Source: Candidatus Zixiibacteriota bacterium (GTDB lineage: Bacteria > Zixibacteria > MSB-5A5 > GN15 > FEB-12). From it: a DNA stretch of 51,399 bases. Within the stretch, counting starts at the first letter, position 1. Each line of letters starts with the position of its first letter. The notes under the pieces were generated by a model. That model saw only the letters and a list, made by a program, of their open reading frames with translations. It did not search any database and was not told the origin of the DNA. This document shows, one piece after another, positions 35,235 through 42,811 of the stretch. Location: positions 1-51,399 of the forward strand of contig JAJRQO010000024.1 in NCBI GenBank assembly GCA_024280215.1, read 5' to 3'. A program made the position numbers and the translations under genes.

Positions 35235-36533
35235 ATGAATATGGAACATCAATTTTTCAAAGACAGACTATCAGCTTATTTTGACAATGAACTCAAGAAT
35301 GAAGAGCATGCAATTGTACAGCAGCATATTGAGGGCTGCAACGAGTGTCAGGTTGAACTCAAGCAACTCGAAAAAATTGAAAACCTTTTCTCCAACAAGA
35401 CTGAACTTTCAGGCAACGACTACTGGGAAACGTCTGCACAAAAAATTGAATCAGCTTTAGAACCATCACCAAAAGCTGAAATAGTTGAAATTGTCAAGCC
35501 AAAATCAAAAGGTCTTTGGTGGAAACTAACAGGCGTGGCGGCATCGCTTGCCTTGGTCGCACTATTTACTCTTGAAGAAAAAAAGCAACATGATGATTTT
35601 ATCCCAGACACAATTTCAAACGAAGTTCAAGATATTTATGCTCCGACACCTCAAGCAATCACCATTGATTCTTTCAAGCAAGAAACTGTCGAAGTAACAA
35701 CAGCACCTGTAGAAAATGAAATAGAATCTGATGACGAAAATGAAACTGTGACGAATAATGAAACTATTCAAGCACCACAGAAACCTACCGTCGAATCACA
35801 GCCAACTCCTCAACCAGTTCAGAAGACAAAAAAACGTATAGTACTAAATTCAGCTTCAAAAGAACAAACTCCTACACCTGCGAAAGAGAAACTCAGGTTC
35901 GAAGAATTTGAAAATGGAGGAGTCCAAACTTCTAATGGAAACATTGATGCATTAGTGAAATCGGAAGAACAAGATGCCGATATTTCGATTCGTGGAGGTC
36001 GTTCTTCTGCCGTTGAACTTTCTGATGCCGATTCAATTGTAAATGCATTGTCTGAGAAAGTTCAGCAAAGTAAAGATCGAAAATCTGCCCGAGCAAAGTC
36101 AAGTTCTCTCGTGCCTGATTCTGAAGAGAACTATCATAATGTTTTAACCACTCCTCAAGAAAGTATATCGCAAAAAGGTATTACTAAAAATAGTGAGCTG
36201 AATTACTGGCGACGAAAAGTTACTGAAAATAAAGAGCGTCTGAAACTGTATTCAAAAAAATCGGTACAGTATTTAAAACCAATCCGTAAAGATGCTTCTA
36301 AAAAGAAAAATAAATCTGCTGCTCTTGATATCGGATTTACTTATAAACAAATTTTCGAGGGGTATTATCATGTTGCTCTTTTGACCAATGATTCGCTTGA
36401 GGAAAAACAAGCAATCGGTTATTTGACAAAATATGCTGACTCTCTGACAGAGAATTATTCAAGTAACGCCTTATACTATTTACAGTTATACAAGACGAAA
36501 AAAACAGAAATAGAATCAAGAGAAAATAAATAA
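35235..36533 (+). CDS. Zinc-finger anti-sigma factor with long periplasmic region
   Basis: 432 residues. The N-terminal zf-HC2 motif (LSAYFDNELKNEEHAIVQQHIEGCNECQ) binds ECF factors in the cytoplasm. A single membrane helix (WWKLTGVAASLALVALFTL) lies near residues 93-111. The long, presumably periplasmic remainder is polar, Gln/Pro/Thr/Glu-rich, contains the phrase DISIRGGRSSAVEL, and ends with a helical charged region. It is much longer than typical anti-sigma proteins, so an added sensory or protein-binding region is likely. It sits directly after the sigma gene. Confidence 0.85.
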   Translation: MNMEHQFFKDRLSAYFDNELKNEEHAIVQQHIEGCNECQVELKQLEKIENLFSNKTELSGNDYWETSAQKIESALEPSPKAEIVEIVKPKSKGLWWKLTGVAASLALVALFTLEEKKQHDDFIPDTISNEVQDIYAPTPQAITIDSFKQETVEVTTAPVENEIESDDENETVTNNETIQAPQKPTVESQPTPQPVQKTKKRIVLNSASKEQTPTPAKEKLRFEEFENGGVQTSNGNIDALVKSEEQDADISIRGGRSSAVELSDADSIVNALSEKVQQSKDRKSARAKSSSLVPDSEENYHNVLTTPQESISQKGITKNSELNYWRRKVTENKERLKLYSKKSVQYLKPIRKDASKKKNKSAALDIGFTYKQIFEGYYHVALLTNDSLEEKQAIGYLTKYADSLTENYSSNALYYLQLYKTKKTEIESRENK

Positions 36534-36594
36534 CCTTTTTGAATATCAGTCGTATATATATTTAGAGAAGATTTCAATTTGAAAGGATATGATT

Positions 36595-37083
36595 ATGGAA
36601 AAGAAACTAAAACGGTCTCGGGTTAATAAAGTTATTGGTGGTGTTTGTGGTGGAATCGGTGAATATTTTGATATAGATCCAGTCTTTGTTCGTATTGTTG
36701 TAGTCATTCTTGCCTTTGGGTCAGGTGGAATCGGCATTATACCATACATTATTGCGATGATTATTATGCCTAAAGATGAAGTTGAATTTCATGTCAATGA
36801 GCATGGTGAAACTGTTCAAGTAGAAGATGCTCCACGAACATATTCATCATGGAACAAATATCTCCCTGGTTTGATTTTAGTATGCATAGGTGTTGCATGG
36901 TTAATCCCTGAACATTTTACATTGATTGTTTGGGATGAGTTCTTGCCACTCGCTTTAATTCTTGGTGGTTTGTTTATGATCTTTCGAAGAAAATCTAATA
37001 ATAAAAGAGAAGATATTACCGAACCTACTGTTGAAGTGCATAATAACAATCCTCAGCAAGAAAATGGAGGGTCGACAGTATGA
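36595..37083 (+). CDS. PspC-domain envelope stress protein
   Basis: 162 residues. The start at 36595 has AAAGGA seven bases upstream; ATG 36589 would leave one base. The PspC domain (about 5-62: LKRSRVNKVIGGVCGGIGEYFDIDPVFVRI) is followed by a membrane segment, a polar linker and two further hydrophobic stretches (YLPGLILVCIGVAWLIP; FLPLALILGGLFMIF) of the LiaI/DUF5668 kind. PspC-like proteins sense or protect membrane integrity. The stop overlaps the next ATG (ATGA at 37080-37083), so it pairs with the LiaF-like protein. Confidence 0.88.
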   Translation: MEKKLKRSRVNKVIGGVCGGIGEYFDIDPVFVRIVVVILAFGSGGIGIIPYIIAMIIMPKDEVEFHVNEHGETVQVEDAPRTYSSWNKYLPGLILVCIGVAWLIPEHFTLIVWDEFLPLALILGGLFMIFRRKSNNKREDITEPTVEVHNNNPQQENGGSTV

Positions 37084-37985
37084 CACCTGCACGCTTTCGA
37101 TGGGGAATGTTTCTGATTCAAGTCGGGATATTGATTCTCTTACAAAACAATAATCTTATCGGCGATACTGCTTGGGAAGGATTAATTGTTCTGTTCCCAG
37201 TTGTACTTATCGCTGTTGGTATAGAAAAAATATTTACAAAAAGTAAAGTACAATTTATTTCTTATCTGACTACTATCGCACTTTTCTTTGGCGGTTTTGC
37301 TATTGCCTATAACGCAAGTGGTATTGACTACCAAGATGAAAATTATTTTACGGAATCTATTTATCAAGAAGATGCCAACCCTGATGTCCGTTTGGTCAAA
37401 GCGACGCTTAACTTAGACTACAATGATTTGAAAATCCGTGACTCTGGAGAAGAACTCGTATTTGCCGAATTTGATGAATTTACTCGAAAACCTAAAATTA
37501 AATCTATAGTAGAAGATAATATTGCAATTGTTGATTTTGAGGCACAACAGAAATCTACCTTTTTGGGTGGACATATTATTGTACATGATGAAGATGTCTC
37601 CGAATGGAATGTGAAATTTTCAGAAGACTTACCACTTGAGCTTGAGTGTATCGGATTCGATAATACTCTGCATCTGAATTTTTTAACATCACGATTGCAA
37701 AAATTAATTTTAGATACAAAAAATACTTCAATTCGTTTAAATATTGGAGCAAACGAACCATACGTACAAGTCATAATTAAAGGCGACGACTCTAAACTAC
37801 GTTTGAGAGTACCAGAGAAAATAGGGATGAAACTAATTGGAAATGATACATCGTTTTTTAACCAAATTGGTTTTACCGAATCTGATGATGGAAGTTATAT
37901 CAATGCCAACTATAATGAAGCTGAGAAAAAAATTGATATAGAATTAGACGACAGACTGATTTCATTCTCATTGGATTATTTTTAA
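37080..37985 (+). CDS. LiaF-like membrane protein with beta-helix 'toast-rack' domain
   Basis: 301 residues. The N-terminus has three to four membrane helices in LiaI-like order (WGMFLIQVGILILLQ; GLIVLFPVVLIAVGIEKIF; YLTTIALFFGGFAIAY). From about residue 105 a beta-rich soluble domain contains repeating strands (ATLNLDYNDLKI; FDNTLHLNFLTSRLQKLILDTKNTSIRLNIG) as in LiaF/DUF2154-type proteins. In other bacteria LiaF and PspC-like proteins modulate membrane-stress signalling. It is coupled to the pspC-like gene by an ATGA overlap with GGAGGG upstream, and the operon ends at the terminator at 38011. Confidence 0.75.
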   Translation: MTPARFRWGMFLIQVGILILLQNNNLIGDTAWEGLIVLFPVVLIAVGIEKIFTKSKVQFISYLTTIALFFGGFAIAYNASGIDYQDENYFTESIYQEDANPDVRLVKATLNLDYNDLKIRDSGEELVFAEFDEFTRKPKIKSIVEDNIAIVDFEAQQKSTFLGGHIIVHDEDVSEWNVKFSEDLPLELECIGFDNTLHLNFLTSRLQKLILDTKNTSIRLNIGANEPYVQVIIKGDDSKLRLRVPEKIGMKLIGNDTSFFNQIGFTESDDGSYINANYNEAEKKIDIELDDRLISFSLDYF

Positions 37986-38010
37986 ACTTCAACTGAATTT
38001 ATAATTTTTA

Positions 38011-38037
38011 AAGCGGTGTTTGACACCGCTTTTTTTA
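38011..38037 (+). terminator. Intrinsic terminator after the PspC/LiaF operon
   Basis: The stem AAGCGGTGT/ACACCGCTT with a three-base loop ends in a run of seven T residues. Confidence 0.9.
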
Positions 38038-38097
38038 TTGTCTGAAATTTCGTATTGTAGTATCATAAGGGAAATAATTTAACCAATTTGAGGATTT

Positions 38098-38888
38098 ATG
38101 AAAAATCTTATATATATCTGTTTAGCACTACTTATTGTTACCTCTTGTACACAAAAAGAAATGGCACAAGATGAAACTCGTACAGTCCTTCGGATCGGTA
38201 CCGATGCGACTTATCCTCCTTTTGAAATTGTCAATACTGAGACTGGTCAACCCGAAGGTTTTGACATAGATTTGATTACTGAGCTTTGTAAGGTCAATGG
38301 GTGGAAAGCTGAGTTTATGGTGACACCGTTTAGTGGTATTATTCCAGGACTTCAAAATAAAAAATATGATTTGGTACTTTCTGCGATGACAATAACTCCT
38401 GAACGTGCGGTGGTAATTGACTTTTCAGAACCATACTATTTAGCTGGACAAGTGATTGCGGTTCCTCTTGGAAATAATTCTATCTTCTCGATTGATGATT
38501 TAATAGGGAAAAAAGTCGGTGTGCAACTTGGTACAACTGGTGAACTGATGGCGAAAAAAATGGATGGGCTCGAAGTATTCTCATTTGATAATATAGGTGC
38601 CGCATTTATTGATATGAATAATGGCAATCTTGATGCGGTTCTAAATGATTTCCCAACTACTCAGACATATATCAACATTCATAAATCAGCAAAAACGGTC
38701 GGAGAGATTCTCTCTTCTGAATACTATGGTATGGCTGTTAGAAAAGGGGATTCTACACTTTTGAATGCTGTCAATAATGCTTTAGCAGAAATAAAAAAAA
38801 TGGCAGATATAAAGCTATGCATCTAAAATGGTTTTTAACTGAACCGTCAGAGCAGTTTATGCCAGACGACACACTTGAAACTCTATAA
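38098..38888 (+). pseudogene. Amino-acid-type solute-binding lipoprotein, frameshift in an A8 run
   Basis: The N-terminus has a lipobox (IVTSC) and a family 3 solute-binding core (LRIGTDATYPPFEIVN; EGFDIDLITELCKVNGW; YDLVLSAMTITPERA; GKKVGVQLGTTGE). The open frame stops at 38826 after EIKKMADIKLCI. Adding one A to the eight-A run at 38793-38800 restores EIKKNGRYKAMHLKWF, the normal end of this family, and continues to TAA at 38886-38888. The break is therefore a single-base homopolymer shift. No permease or ATPase gene is adjacent, so it is an orphan binding protein for polar amino acids or similar ligands. GAGG precedes the ATG. Confidence 0.8.
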
Positions 38889-38905
38889 AATTTAAGATAA
38901 ACTTA

Positions 38906-38934
38906 TTGCATTTTTAATAAATTTACCGTTACTT
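38906..38934 (+). promoter_or_regulatory. Promoter placing the cmk start at the RNA 5' end
   Basis: TTGCAT (38906-38911), 17 nt, TTACTT (38929-38934). Seven bases precede ATG 38942 and there is no Shine-Dalgarno. Confidence 0.55.
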
Positions 38935-38941
38935 TTCATCT

Positions 38942-39643
38942 ATGGAAAACAGACCTCTTAAATTATCATCATTAAAAGGGAAGATTGTTGCAATTGATGG
39001 ACCTGCTGGGTCTGGTAAGTCGACAACTTCCAAATTAATTGCCGCCCGTATCGGATATACATATTTAGATACTGGAGCGATGTACCGAGCCTTGACGTAT
39101 TATGCTTTGACCAATAAAATTGATTTATCTGATGGAGAAAAACTGACAAAGCTTGCTCATATTCTACCGATTGAATTTAAAACATCAGAAGATGTCAATC
39201 GTGTTTTTCTCAATGGTGTTGAAGTTACTGATGAAATCAGACGTCCCGATGTTACCAAAAATGCTTCAGAAGTTGCTGCCCATAAAGGAGTACGGGAGGC
39301 GATGGTTCGCAAGCAACAAGAGTTTGGTAAGCATGGTTCTATTGTTGCCGAGGGAAGAGACACTACAACTGTAGTCTTCCCGAAAGCAGATTTGAAAATA
39401 TATCTTAATGCTACTGTGGAACAACGAGCTCAACGACGACTTCTTGATTTAATGAGAATGGGTATTACGACGACGCTTGAGGAACTACAAGAAGATATAA
39501 AAAATCGTGACCATAAAGATTCCAGTAGAGAACATTCTCCTCTTATGAAAGCCAAAGATGCGGTAGTTGTCGATACGACCAATATGACTCTTGAAGGTCA
39601 AGTTGACTATATAGTGAATCTTATTCGTACTACTTTTAAATAA
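38942..39643 (+). CDS. cmk: Cytidylate kinase
   Basis: 233 residues with P-loop GPAGSGKST (20-28), LDTGAMYRA, the substrate-site GRDTTTVVFPKADLKIYL and the lid region KNRDHKDSSREHSPL. The enzyme phosphorylates CMP/dCMP to the diphosphates using ATP. The order cmk - plsC - rpsA is widespread in bacteria. The gene lies two bases before plsC, so the pair is one transcription unit with a predicted leaderless 5' end. Confidence 0.96.
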   Translation: MENRPLKLSSLKGKIVAIDGPAGSGKSTTSKLIAARIGYTYLDTGAMYRALTYYALTNKIDLSDGEKLTKLAHILPIEFKTSEDVNRVFLNGVEVTDEIRRPDVTKNASEVAAHKGVREAMVRKQQEFGKHGSIVAEGRDTTTVVFPKADLKIYLNATVEQRAQRRLLDLMRMGITTTLEELQEDIKNRDHKDSSREHSPLMKAKDAVVVDTTNMTLEGQVDYIVNLIRTTFK

Positions 39644-39645
39644 TT

Positions 39646-40263
39646 ATGAAATTAGTCTATTATACGGGTTGGACCTTTTTTAGATCAATCACAAAAATTC
39701 TTTTTAGAATAAAAATCTCTGGTCAAGAGAACTTTCCGAAAAAAGGTGGATTTATCTTGGCTTCCAATCATCAATCATATTTAGATCCCCCTGTTGTTGG
39801 CTCATGGGCTCCACGACCAGTTTATTTTATGACCAAAGCGGAACTCTTTAAAAATAAAGCTCTTGAATGGTACCTCAATAATACTAATGCCATCCCAGTA
39901 AGACGGGGAGAGATGGATCGTCAGGCGATCAGAGCTATTCTTGATGTTATCTCCTCTGGAAATGGAATCACGATTTTCCCAGAGGGTACCAGATCCCAAT
40001 CGGGTGAGTTTTTAGATCCCAAAGCTGGTATCGGTATGATTGCTAAAAAAGCGGAATGTCCAATAATTCCTACCTATGTAAGCGGTTTTAATCAATTAAA
40101 AAATGTTTTTTGGGGAAAAGCAAAACTTTCGATTACCTATGGAAAACCAATTCAAACCGAATGGGTTGTGAGTCAGGAAAAAGGTAAAGTAGGGTATAGT
40201 GCTATTGCTCAACATGTTATGGATGAAATTCGTAAAATAAAATTGAGCCAGTCTAATTCTTAA
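39646..40263 (+). CDS. plsC: 1-acyl-sn-glycerol-3-phosphate acyltransferase
   Basis: 205 residues with the acyltransferase motifs NHQSYLD (H42-x4-D47) and FPEGTRS (111-117), plus the substrate-pocket motif VRRGEMDRQA. PlsC adds the second acyl chain to form phosphatidic acid at the inner membrane. A short hydrophobic N-terminal stretch suits membrane association. It follows cmk by two bases. About 200 bp separate it from rpsA, where a separate promoter and a structured leader lie. Confidence 0.93.
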   Translation: MKLVYYTGWTFFRSITKILFRIKISGQENFPKKGGFILASNHQSYLDPPVVGSWAPRPVYFMTKAELFKNKALEWYLNNTNAIPVRRGEMDRQAIRAILDVISSGNGITIFPEGTRSQSGEFLDPKAGIGMIAKKAECPIIPTYVSGFNQLKNVFWGKAKLSITYGKPIQTEWVVSQEKGKVGYSAIAQHVMDEIRKIKLSQSNS

Positions 40264-40315
40264 GTAATTATCACATTCTTCCGATGAGTTATCTACATTT
40301 TATTTAAAATAATTC

Positions 40316-40345
40316 TTGGAATTTTTTCAAATTTTAGTATATAAG
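40316..40345 (+). promoter_or_regulatory. Putative promoter of rpsA
   Basis: TTGGAA at 40316-40321 and TATAAG at 40340-40345 are separated by 18 nt (or TATATA at 40338 by 16). Transcription would begin near 40350, at the first hairpin of the leader. Confidence 0.5.
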
Positions 40346-40349
40346 ATGA

Positions 40350-40469
40350 CTGCTAATTAGCAGGTACTGCTTTCAAGCAGGTATCCGCAATGCGGATAGA
40401 TTTATCGGTCTCCTTGTAAAAGGAAATCCAAGCCGGTTGATCATGATTAAGGAGGTTCTTTTAAGAACT
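40350..40469 (+). ncRNA. Structured 5' leader of rpsA with competing hairpins and an anti-SD
   Basis: Consecutive palindromes fill the leader. Arms CTGCT-AGCAG-CTGCT-AGCAG (40350-40380) can fold as two separate hairpins or as a central AGCAG:CTGCT pairing. TATCCGC-AAT-GCGGATA (40382-40398) is a perfect 7-bp stem. TCCTT-GTAA-AAGGA (40411-40424) is a tetraloop hairpin enclosed by GG...CC pairing. The CTCCTT at 40410-40415 can instead pair with the Shine-Dalgarno AAGGAGG at 40449-40455. GTTCT-TTTA-AGAAC (40455-40468) lies between that site and ATG 40470. The layout suggests translational control, perhaps autoregulation by S1. It does not match a riboswitch class I recognise. Confidence 0.6.
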
Positions 40470-42548
40470 ATGGCTGAAGCCAAAAAAACTACTACCGTTG
40501 CTGCTAAAACCTCAAAGAGAAAAGCACTAATAGGTAAAAAATCCCAAAAAACTAAAGTCAAACTAACTAAGACGGATGCTGTTGTTGAAGTTAAAGCTGC
40601 TGTTGAGACTGAAGTTCAAGAACTTGTTGTTACCTCGCGTCATAAACGTATGGCCGAAAAAGCTAAAGTGAGAGCAGCTCTTCCAAAAGCTGAAATCGCT
40701 GATGTTGGTAAAGTTCGTATTACAGATGTATCTGGTGTTGTCTACGATGAAGACGAATACAACGCCATGGTAGAGATGTATGATGCCACGATTAGAGATA
40801 TACGTGAAGGCGAAATCGTCAGCGGTACTATCTTAGGTGTCACAAGAGACGATGTTATTGTCGATGTCGGATTTAAATCAGAAGGTATTATTCCGATTCA
40901 GGAATTTACTGGTGTTGATGAAATCAAAGTCGGTGATGCTATCGAAGTATTCTTGGAACAGATTGAAGACTCACACGGTCAACTCATTCTTTCCAAACAA
41001 AAAGCAGACTTCATGCGAGTCTGGGATCAGATTCGTGAATTTCATGATTCTGGTGAAAAGGTCGAAGGCTCTGTTGTTCGTCGTATCAAAGGCGGTCTTG
41101 TCGTTGATGTTATGGGCGTCGATGCTTTCTTACCTGGTTCTCAAGTCGCTCTTCGTCAGGTTCCTGACTTTGATGCACTTATTAACCAAACGATGGAACT
41201 TAAGATTATTAAAATCAATAAAGCTCGTCGTAACATCGTTGTTTCAAGACGTATGGTCTTGGAAGCAGAACGCGAATCTATGCGTGACGAATTATTGGCT
41301 GATATCGCCGTCGAACAAGTTCGTAAAGGTATCGTAAAAAATATTACTGATTTTGGTGTCTTCATTGATTTAGGCGGTGTTGATGGTCTCCTGCATATCA
41401 CTGATATGTCGTGGGGTCGGATTCGTCACCCATCCGAAATGGTAACTCTTGGTGAAGAAATCGATATTAAAATCTTAGATATCGACGAGAAAACTTCTCG
41501 TATTTCCTTAGGACTCAAACAAATGACTCCTTACCCATGGGAAGATATCGAAACCAAATACCCTATCGGTGATAAAATTGTTGGTCGGGTTGTATCGATT
41601 ACTGATTACGGTTCATTTATTGAACTTGAAAAAGGTATCGAAGGCTTGATTCACATTTCTGAAATGTCTTGGACACAACATATCAAACACCCATCCAAAA
41701 TTATGTCGGTGAATGATAATGTTGAAGCGGTTGTTTTATCTGTTGATAAAGATAACGAGAAAATTTCTCTCGGTATCAAACAGATGGAACCAGACCCATG
41801 GCAAACTATCGATGCTAAATATCCAATTGAGAAAATCATCTCTGGTAAAGTAAGAAACCTTACTGCCTTTGGTGCTTTTGTCGAACTTGAAGAAGGTATC
41901 GATGGACTGGTACATATTTCTGATATGTCTTGGACAAAACGTATCCAACATCCTTCTGAAGTTATGAAGAAAAATGACACTGTTGAAGTCAAAGTTATCA
42001 AAGTTGACCATGACAACCGTCGGATTTCTTTAGGACTCAAACAGTTATCTGAAGATCCTTGGGCTGAAATTGCTGAAAAATATGCAATCGGAACTGAGTG
42101 TTTAGGGACTATTACAAAAGTAATGGACCGTGGTGTGATTGTTGACCTTGATGGAACTGTTGAAGGTTTTGTTCCAACAGCCCAACTTGGTAAAAAAGGA
42201 TTATCAGATGCATCCACAGCATTTAAAGCTGGCGAAGAACTTCATTTACATGTAATTGAATTTGATCGTAAACAGCACAAAGTTGTTCTCTCTGTTGAAG
42301 CGTATTACAAAACTCGAGAACAGAGTGAACTGGATGAATATCTTTCTCAACATGAAAGTTCAGAAGTTCCAAGTGCGATGGCTGATGCAATGCCTGATGC
42401 TTTAAAAGAAGCTGCTGCAAATGCGGATGAAACTCCTGCTCCTGCTAAAAAAGCAAAAGTAGAAGAGGCACCTGCTGAAGAAGCGAAAGCAGACGAAGCA
42501 CCTGAAGCGAAAGCTGATGATGCTGACGACGCAGCAAAATCTGAATAA
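40470..42548 (+). CDS. rpsA: Ribosomal protein S1
   Basis: 692 residues from ATG 40470; TTG 40437 and ATG 40443 would translate through the Shine-Dalgarno AAGGAGG. A Lys/Ala-rich extension (about 1-75) precedes six S1 RNA-binding repeats, with typical segments GIVKNITDFGVFIDLGGVDGLLHITDMSWGRI and GRVVSITDYGSFIELEKGIEGLIHISEMSW. The C-terminal roughly 50 residues are an Ala/Glu/Asp-rich tail. S1 brings mRNA to the 30S subunit and is important for mRNAs with weak Shine-Dalgarno sites. The extensions make it longer than the E. coli protein. The upstream leader suggests regulated translation. Confidence 0.95.
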   Translation: MAEAKKTTTVAAKTSKRKALIGKKSQKTKVKLTKTDAVVEVKAAVETEVQELVVTSRHKRMAEKAKVRAALPKAEIADVGKVRITDVSGVVYDEDEYNAMVEMYDATIRDIREGEIVSGTILGVTRDDVIVDVGFKSEGIIPIQEFTGVDEIKVGDAIEVFLEQIEDSHGQLILSKQKADFMRVWDQIREFHDSGEKVEGSVVRRIKGGLVVDVMGVDAFLPGSQVALRQVPDFDALINQTMELKIIKINKARRNIVVSRRMVLEAERESMRDELLADIAVEQVRKGIVKNITDFGVFIDLGGVDGLLHITDMSWGRIRHPSEMVTLGEEIDIKILDIDEKTSRISLGLKQMTPYPWEDIETKYPIGDKIVGRVVSITDYGSFIELEKGIEGLIHISEMSWTQHIKHPSKIMSVNDNVEAVVLSVDKDNEKISLGIKQMEPDPWQTIDAKYPIEKIISGKVRNLTAFGAFVELEEGIDGLVHISDMSWTKRIQHPSEVMKKNDTVEVKVIKVDHDNRRISLGLKQLSEDPWAEIAEKYAIGTECLGTITKVMDRGVIVDLDGTVEGFVPTAQLGKKGLSDASTAFKAGEELHLHVIEFDRKQHKVVLSVEAYYKTREQSELDEYLSQHESSEVPSAMADAMPDALKEAAANADETPAPAKKAKVEEAPAEEAKADEAPEAKADDADDAAKSE

Positions 42549-42614
42549 TTTGTAGGTCGAAACCAACCACTCTTTGAGTGCCTGTGGTTCAGACAACATT
42601 CGATTTTATATATT

Positions 42615-42644
42615 GGCGGAACATTTATTTGTTCCGCCTTTTTT
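42615..42644 (+). terminator. Intrinsic terminator after rpsA
   Basis: The 9-bp stem GGCGGAACA/TGTTCCGCC with a six-base loop is followed by six T residues. Confidence 0.92.
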
Positions 42645-42651
42645 ATTGCAT

Positions 42652-42744
42652 GTAGGGTTCGGGCATGCCCGAACCTTTTTAATTGTAGGGAAGAACCCTT
42701 TAGCGGTTCTGCCATAATGGAACAGGCATGCCAGTTCCCTACAA
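42652..42744. repeat. Palindromic intergenic element pair (MITE/REP-like)
   Basis: A perfect 18-bp palindrome centred on GGGCATGCCC (42657-42674) is followed by a 62-bp element (42683-42744). The element is bounded by inverted ends TTGTAGGGAA / TTCCCTACAA, with internal GAACC...GGTTC pairing and a second GGCATGCC. Such compact, self-complementary blocks are typical of non-autonomous dispersed repeats. No second copy occurs in this window. Confidence 0.6.
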
Positions 42745-42753
42745 AAATATTAT

Positions 42754-42783
42754 TTGACAAAATTGTCAATTATACGTTATTGT
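42754..42783 (+). promoter_or_regulatory. Promoter with a dyad over the -35 box
   Basis: TTGACA at 42754-42759 and TTATTG/TATTGT near 42777-42783 (17-18 nt). The -35 box is part of the perfect inverted repeat TTGACAA-AA-TTGTCAA (42754-42769), a candidate operator for the lipoprotein gene at 42812. Confidence 0.5.
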
Positions 42784-42811
42784 ATGTATACCATAAACTT
42801 GAGTTGAGGTT

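Noticed and set aside
40350-40441. tRNA or known riboswitch in the rpsA leader
   Set aside because: There is no T-arm GGTTCGAATCC-type element, no cloverleaf closure, and no match to cobalamin, SAM, TPP or c-di-GMP consensus blocks that I know.
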